NCBI GenBank assembly: GCA_023416655.1
Contig: JAEZHK010000055.1
Location: 1 to 17,565, forward strand
Length of the DNA: 17,565 nt
Origin: Bacillota bacterium
GTDB lineage: Bacteria > Bacillota > Clostridia > Christensenellales > Aristaeellaceae
Reading direction: 5' to 3'
A program made the translations under genes and the position numbers. This document shows positions 13,356 through 17,565 of this stretch, piece after piece (position 1 is the first letter of the stretch; each line of letters opens with the position of its first letter). The notes beneath the pieces are model-generated. The model was not told the origin of the DNA. It saw nothing but the letters and a program-made list of their open reading frames with translations, and searched no databases.

Positions 13356-14429
13356 TTACCCCTTCAGTTCGGCGAGGATGAAATCCGTCATCTGCCGGCA
13401 GGTGACGAACGCGCCGCCCGAGGCGATGTCGCGGGTCCGGTGGCCCGCCGATAGCGCCCGCTCGACAGCGGCCTCCACCGCGTCCGCCTCGTCCGGGAGA
13501 TTGAAAGACATGCGCAGCATCATTGCGCAGGAGAGGATGGTGGCGATGGGGTTTGCCAGGCCCTGCCCCGCGATATCGGGCGCGGAGCCGTGGATGGGCT
13601 CGTACATGCCGCGGGTGCCGTCGCCCAAGGACGCCGACGCGAGCAGGCCGATCGAGCCGGTCAGCTGCGACGCCTCATCCGACAGGATGTCGCCGAACAT
13701 GTTGCTGGTCACGATCACGTCGAACTGCGAGGGCCTGGCGACCAGCTGCATGGCGGCGTTGTCTACCAGCATGTCGGAGCATTCCACGTCCGGGTAATCC
13801 TTCGCGACCCGGTGAACGACCTCCCGCCACAGCCGGGACGACTCCAGCACGTTGGCCTTGTCGATGCTGGTCACCTTCCGGCCGCGCTTCCTGGCGGCCT
13901 CAAAGGCGATGTGCGCGATGCGCTCAATCTCCCCCGCGCCGTAGGATTCGGTATCGAAGGCGGTCTCGCCGAAGGGGCCTTCCGTCCGCCCACTCGTCCC
14001 GAAGTACATGCCACCGGTCAGCTCCCGTACGATCAGCATGTCAAACCCCGCCTCGGCGGTCGCTTCCTTCAGCGGGCAGGCGGCCTTCAGAACCGGCATC
14101 AGCCGCGCCGGGCGGAGGTTGGCGTAGAGGTTCATGGCCTTGCGAATGCCCAGCAGCGCCCGTTCGGGGCGAAGGTGCCCCGGCAGCTTCTCCCACTTCG
14201 GCCCGCCCACCGCGCCGAGCAGTACGCTGTCACTATTAAGGCAGGCGTCGAGGGTGGATTGGGGCAGCGGTTCCCCGGTCAAGTCGATGGCGCAGCCGCC
14301 CGCGGGCAGCGTCTCCACTTCGAATTCGTGGCCGAACTTCTCCCCCACCGCATGCATCACTTCCAGCGCGGCGGAGACGATCTCCGGGCCGATGCCGTCG
14401 CCCGGGACGGCGGCGATGCGGAACTTCAT
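13356..14429 (-). CDS. leuB: 3-isopropylmalate dehydrogenase
   Basis: LeuB oxidatively decarboxylates 3-isopropylmalate (leucine) and, in the citramalate route, 3-methylmalate to 2-oxobutyrate (isoleucine), using NAD+. The 357-residue protein has the family motifs: GDGIGPEIV at the N-terminus, LRPARLMPVL with the substrate-binding Arg, RELTGGMYFG, the metal-binding and catalytic segment DNAAMQLV, SNMFGDILSDEASQLTGSIG, and the NAD-binding EPIHGSAPDIAGQGLANPIA. The ATG at 14429 overlaps the leuD stop (ATGA) and has AGGTGG 7 bases upstream. It is the last gene of the operon before the terminator. Confidence 0.96.
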   Translation of the reverse strand: MKFRIAAVPGDGIGPEIVSAALEVMHAVGEKFGHEFEVETLPAGGCAIDLTGEPLPQSTLDACLNSDSVLLGAVGGPKWEKLPGHLRPERALLGIRKAMNLYANLRPARLMPVLKAACPLKEATAEAGFDMLIVRELTGGMYFGTSGRTEGPFGETAFDTESYGAGEIERIAHIAFEAARKRGRKVTSIDKANVLESSRLWREVVHRVAKDYPDVECSDMLVDNAAMQLVARPSQFDVIVTSNMFGDILSDEASQLTGSIGLLASASLGDGTRGMYEPIHGSAPDIAGQGLANPIATILSCAMMLRMSFNLPDEADAVEAAVERALSAGHRTRDIASGGAFVTCRQMTDFILAELKG

Positions 14430-14908
14430 AGCAGCCCACCTTTCATCGCGTTCATCAGGCCGCCCGCTTCGATGATCTTCTGAAGGAAGTCCGGGAACGC
14501 GGGAAAGCTCACGGTCTGGCCGGTGGTCTTGTTTGTAAGGACGCCCTGCGTGAGGTCGATGAAGAGTTCATCGCCTGTATTGATCTCGGCGTCGGTCTCG
14601 ACGATCGGCAGGCCGATGTTGATGGCGTTGCGGTAGAAGATGCGCGCGAAACTCTTGGCGACCACGCAGCTTACACCCGCGTACTTGATCGCCAGCGGCG
14701 CATGCTCACGCGAGGAGCCGCAGCCAAAGTTGGTCCCGCCCACGAGGACGCCGTTTTCCGGCAACTTTTTGAGGAAGTCCCTGTCCAGGTCTTCCATGCA
14801 GTGGGCCGCCAGCTCCTTCGGGTCGGAGGTGGTCAGGTACCGGGCCGGGATGATGACGTCGGTATCGATGTTGTCGCCGTAGCGGATGGCCTTTGCTTCA
14901 ATGTTCAT
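14426..14908 (-). CDS. leuD: 3-isopropylmalate dehydratase small subunit
   Basis: LeuD is the swivel subunit of the LeuCD isomerase, which interconverts 2- and 3-isopropylmalate and also acts on citramalate. The 160-residue length is that of the short bacterial/archaeal LeuD type. Hallmarks are GDNIDTDVIIPARYL near the N-terminus, GTNFGCGSSREHAPLA around residues 58-73, and FARIFYRNAINIGLP. The ATG at 14908 has AAGGAG 6 bases upstream, just outside the fold-back element that separates it from leuC. Its stop overlaps the leuB start. Confidence 0.96.
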   Translation of the reverse strand: MNIEAKAIRYGDNIDTDVIIPARYLTTSDPKELAAHCMEDLDRDFLKKLPENGVLVGGTNFGCGSSREHAPLAIKYAGVSCVVAKSFARIFYRNAINIGLPIVETDAEINTGDELFIDLTQGVLTNKTTGQTVSFPAFPDFLQKIIEAGGLMNAMKGGLL

Positions 14909-14926
14909 GTTGCGCTCCTTTTCTGG

Positions 14927-15088
14927 GGCTGTCGTCATATCCCGAGTGAGGTGGATTTTGCCGGATTTTTGTTCCCTGCAAGGCGCTTTCCCGATGGAAT
15001 ACTGGACTGGAAGTATTTCGAGGGGAAGGAACACAGCAGGGGACGGAAAGACGGTGAAAGACGCCCATGAGCGGTTGTGACGACAGCC
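14927..15088. repeat. 162-bp fold-back element with 11-bp terminal inverted repeats in the leuC-leuD gap
   Basis: GGCTGTCGTCA at 14927-14937 is perfectly inverted at 15078-15088, just after the leuC stop. Further pairs nest inside: GTTCCCTGC with GCAGGGGAC (one wobble) and AATACT with AGTATT around a central loop. The whole element can therefore form one long imperfect hairpin. There is no convincing ORF. It lies in an otherwise tightly packed operon (other junctions overlap). It may be a MITE-like insertion or an mRNA processing/attenuation structure. A possible TCT duplication at the ends is too short to rely on. Confidence 0.65.
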
Positions 15089-15089
15089 T

Positions 15090-16349
15090 CTAAAGCTCGT
15101 CCGGCGTCGCGATTCTTCCGAGAACAGCCGACGCGGCGGCCACCCACGCGCCCGCGAGGTACACTTCGCTGCCGGGATCGCCCATGCGGCCGACGAAGTT
15201 GCGGTTGGTGGTGGCGACACAGCGCTCGCCCTTGGCCAGGATGCCCATGTGTCCGCCCAGGCACGGCCCGCAAGTGGGCGTGGACACGGCGCAGCCGGCG
15301 TCCAGGAAGATGTCGAAAAGGCCCAGCTTCATGGCGTCCCGGTAGATCTTCTGGGTGGCGGGGATGATGATGGCGCGAACGTTTTTCGCCACCTTGCGCC
15401 CTTTCAGGACCTCCGCCGCGGCGACGAGGTCGGACAGCCTGCCGTTGGTGCAGGAGCCGACGACCACCTGGTCGATTGCGACTTCGCCGTACTCGTCCCG
15501 CTTTTTGACGTTCTCCGGCAGGTGCGGGAAAGCGACGAGGGGCGTGAGTGTCGAAAGGTCCACCTCGATCTCCCGGACGTACATCGCGTCGGCGTCGGCG
15601 GCGTAGACCACCGGCTCCTTCGCGCCGTGCTCCTTCAGGAAGGAAAGCGTGGCCTCGTCCACCGGGAAGATGCCGTTCTTGCCGCCCGCCTCGATGGCCA
15701 TGTTGCATACGCACAGCCTGTCGTCCATCGTAAGGTTCCTGACGCCCGGGCCGACGAATTCCAGCGATTGGTACAGCGCGCCGTCCACGCCGATGCTGCC
15801 GATGATGTGCAGGATGACGTCCTTGCCGCCGACATACTTGGGCAGCGTCCCGGTCAGCGTCACGCGGATGGCCTCGGGAATCCTCAGCCACGCCTTGCCG
15901 GTAGCCATGCCCACGGCCATGTCGGTGGAGCCGACGCCGGTGGAGAACGCGCCCAGCGCGCCGTAGGTGCAGGTGTGGCTATCCGCGCCGATCACCAGGT
16001 CCCCGGCGGTGACCAGGCCCTTTTCAGGGAGCAGCGCGTGCTCCACGCCCATCTCGCCCACGTCGAAGAAGTTGGAGATGCCGTGCTTTCCGGCGAACTG
16101 GCGCACCTTCCGGGACTGCTCCGCCGCCTTGATGTCCTTGTTGGGCGTGAAGTGATCCAGGACCAGCGCGATCTTGGTCTCTGAGAACACGCAGTCGCAG
16201 CCGCCCTTTTCGAATTCGTTGATGGCGACGGGGGCGGTGATGTCGTTGCCCAGCACCAGGTCGACACTGGCCAGCACGATCTCCCCTGCGGTCACCTGAT
16301 CCACCCCGCAGTGCGCGGCCAGGATCTTCTGCGTCATCGTCATGCCCAT
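15090..16349 (-). CDS. leuC: 3-isopropylmalate dehydratase large subunit
   Basis: LeuC is the [4Fe-4S] catalytic subunit of the LeuCD aconitase-family isomerase. The 419-residue length and MTQKILAAHCGVDQVTAGEIV start are typical of the short (archaeal/clostridial) LeuC group that also handles citramalate-type substrates. Cluster-ligand cysteines are seen in VGSCTNGR and TCGPCLGG. Further signatures are IGADSHTCTYGALGAFSTGVGSTD and GSEVYLAGAWVAAASAV. The ATG at 16349 has GGAAGG 9 bases upstream and overlaps the cimA end by 10 bases. An ATG at 16343 would give an ATGA overlap but has a poorly placed ribosome site. Confidence 0.96.
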   Translation of the reverse strand: MGMTMTQKILAAHCGVDQVTAGEIVLASVDLVLGNDITAPVAINEFEKGGCDCVFSETKIALVLDHFTPNKDIKAAEQSRKVRQFAGKHGISNFFDVGEMGVEHALLPEKGLVTAGDLVIGADSHTCTYGALGAFSTGVGSTDMAVGMATGKAWLRIPEAIRVTLTGTLPKYVGGKDVILHIIGSIGVDGALYQSLEFVGPGVRNLTMDDRLCVCNMAIEAGGKNGIFPVDEATLSFLKEHGAKEPVVYAADADAMYVREIEVDLSTLTPLVAFPHLPENVKKRDEYGEVAIDQVVVGSCTNGRLSDLVAAAEVLKGRKVAKNVRAIIIPATQKIYRDAMKLGLFDIFLDAGCAVSTPTCGPCLGGHMGILAKGERCVATTNRNFVGRMGDPGSEVYLAGAWVAAASAVLGRIATPDEL

Positions 16350-17565
16350 GAGGTCTCGCCTTCCTTTCGGTTCGCGGGCGCGGCTAGGTTTGCGTCCCAC
16401 TTGTGCAGGATGTACTCGATGGAGTCGGCCAGCGCCTGCCAGCTTGCCGCGATGATGTCGTTGTCGACACCCACGGTGGTCCAGACGGACTTGCCGTCGG
16501 TGCTCTCGATGATGACGCGCACGACCGCGGCGGTCGACTTCTCGCCGGACAAGACGCGCACCTTGTAGTCGGTCAGGCGCACGTGGCTCAAATCGGGGTA
16601 GAACACGCACAGCGCCTTGCGAAGCGCGGTGTCCAGCGCATGCACCGGGCCATTCCCCATGGCGGCGGTGGTCTCCTTGCGGTCGTCCACCTCGATGGAG
16701 AGCACCGCGAAGGCGCTCTGGTCCGCGTCCGGCGGCGGGAATTCGCCGTTGGTGCGGTACATGCTGAGCTTGAAATGCGGATTGAAGCGGTTCAGGCACT
16801 GCAGGATCAAAAGCTCAAAGCTGGCGTCCGCCGCCTCGAACTGGTAGCCCTTGTGCTCCAACTCCTTGAGTTTCTCCACGATGATCCGGGTCTCGGGCGA
16901 ATCCTTGGTCAGTTCCGGCGCGATGTGGGCGAACTTCGCCAGCACCGTGTTCCGCCCGGAGACCTCGCTCATCAGGAAGCGGCGGCGGTTGCCCACCGAT
17001 TCCGGGTCCACGTGCTCGAAGGATTTCGTTTCCTTCAGTACGCCGTCGATGTGCATGCCACCCTTGTGGGCGAAGGCGCTGGCGCCCACATAGGGCTTGT
17101 TGCCGGGCATCGCCATGTTGGAGATGTCGGTCAGGCGCATGGCGGTGGCGGTCAGCTTTGAAAGGTCGGGCACGCACGCATGCCCCATCTTCAGTTGCAG
17201 GTTCGGGATGACCACGCCGAGATCCGTGTTGCCGCAGCGCTCGCCGATGCCGGTGAAGGTGCCCTGCACATGGCAGGCGCCCGCTTCGACCGCCAGCATC
17301 GTGGAGGCCACCGCGCAGCCGATGTCGTTGTGGCAGTGGATGCCGATGCGCACCCCCGGATGCCGCTGAAGCGCCTGAAAGGTCGCATCGCGGACGACGG
17401 AGGGCGGCGTGCCGCCGTTGGTGTCGCACAGGCAGAGGACGTCCGCTCCGGCGGCGGCCGCCGCGTCCAGCACCTTCAAGGCGTATTCCTCGCTACTGCG
17501 GCGGCCGTCGAAGTAGTGTTCGGCGTCAAAGACGACCTCGATCCCCCGCTTCTTGAAGAAGTCGA
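16340..17565 (-). CDS. cimA: (R)-citramalate synthase (partial, N-terminus cut by window)
   Basis: CimA condenses acetyl-CoA with pyruvate to give (R)-citramalate, the first step of a threonine-independent isoleucine route. About 407 C-terminal residues are visible. The stretch EVVFDAEHYFDGRRSSEEYA and LCDTNGGTPP, together with GIHCHNDIGCAVA, GTFTGIGERCGNTDLGVVIPN and PYVGASAFAHKGGMH, are characteristic of CimA rather than 2-isopropylmalate synthase. The C-terminal LeuA-type allosteric domain (about the last 120 residues) includes ALDTALRKALCVFYPDLSHVRLTDYKVRVL and VIIESTDGKSVWTTVGV. It overlaps leuC by 10 bases. The start lies beyond the right edge. Confidence 0.93.
   Translation of the reverse strand, partial: DFFKKRGIEVVFDAEHYFDGRRSSEEYALKVLDAAAAAGADVLCLCDTNGGTPPSVVRDATFQALQRHPGVRIGIHCHNDIGCAVASTMLAVEAGACHVQGTFTGIGERCGNTDLGVVIPNLQLKMGHACVPDLSKLTATAMRLTDISNMAMPGNKPYVGASAFAHKGGMHIDGVLKETKSFEHVDPESVGNRRRFLMSEVSGRNTVLAKFAHIAPELTKDSPETRIIVEKLKELEHKGYQFEAADASFELLILQCLNRFNPHFKLSMYRTNGEFPPPDADQSAFAVLSIEVDDRKETTAAMGNGPVHALDTALRKALCVFYPDLSHVRLTDYKVRVLSGEKSTAAVVRVIIESTDGKSVWTTVGVDNDIIAASWQALADSIEYILHKWDANLAAPANRKEGETSWA

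Noticed and set aside
14935..15891. Long minus-strand alternative frame across leuC and the leuC-leuD gap
   Set aside because: It is out of frame with the clear leuC product and gives an Arg/Gly-rich low-complexity translation.

Overview
The window is a high-GC, gene-dense bacterial chromosome segment in which every supported gene lies on the minus strand. Gene content and order (mraZ-ftsL-PBP; DUF2232-rplI-dnaB; a citramalate-type isoleucine operon; a clostridial zinc-ribbon/phosphoesterase pair) point to a GC-rich member of the Firmicutes, probably class Clostridia. This is an inference from synteny and protein character. There are no rRNA or tRNA genes, no CRISPR array and no transposase; this is core rather than accessory DNA.

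Layout in the direction of transcription (right to left). (1) 17565-13356: cimA (5' end cut by the window edge), leuC, leuD and leuB, tightly coupled and closed by a terminator near 13.3 kb. Together they can convert pyruvate and acetyl-CoA to 2-oxobutyrate for isoleucine; leuC/D/B may also serve leucine. A 162-bp fold-back element lies between leuC and leuD. (2) 13201-10329: a DUF2232 membrane protein, rplI and dnaB behind their own promoter. gdpP, which usually sits between DUF2232 and rplI in this cluster, is absent. (3) 9987-6607: a secreted SH3/peptidoglycan-binding/NlpC-P60 cell-wall hydrolase, a Cof-type HAD phosphatase, trmL and a 78-aa single-pass membrane protein. (4) 6329-4364: two uracil-DNA-glycosylase-superfamily paralogues, one with and one without the Fe-S cysteines, then a divergent GNAT-like protein, joined by ATGA overlaps. 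(5) 4212-3078: a zinc-ribbon protein with a very acidic tail overlapping a metallophosphoesterase. (6) 2691-1: the start of a division/cell-wall cluster: mraZ with a five-unit, 10-bp-phased operator over its promoter, ftsL, and a class B penicillin-binding protein cut by the left edge. rsmH (mraW), normally between mraZ and ftsL, is missing.

The most unusual feature is a structured element of about 170 bp present in two diverged copies, at 6441-6606 and 10154-10324. Each copy folds into four consecutive hairpins. Stem sequences differ between copies but pairing is preserved, while loops and joints are conserved. Both copies start within about five bases of the stop codon of the last gene of an operon, in the same orientation, where a terminator would be expected, but neither has a U-tract. 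A third, partial copy may lie after the phosphoesterase gene. This looks like a 3'-UTR RNA element or a REP/BIME-like dispersed repeat; its function is unknown.
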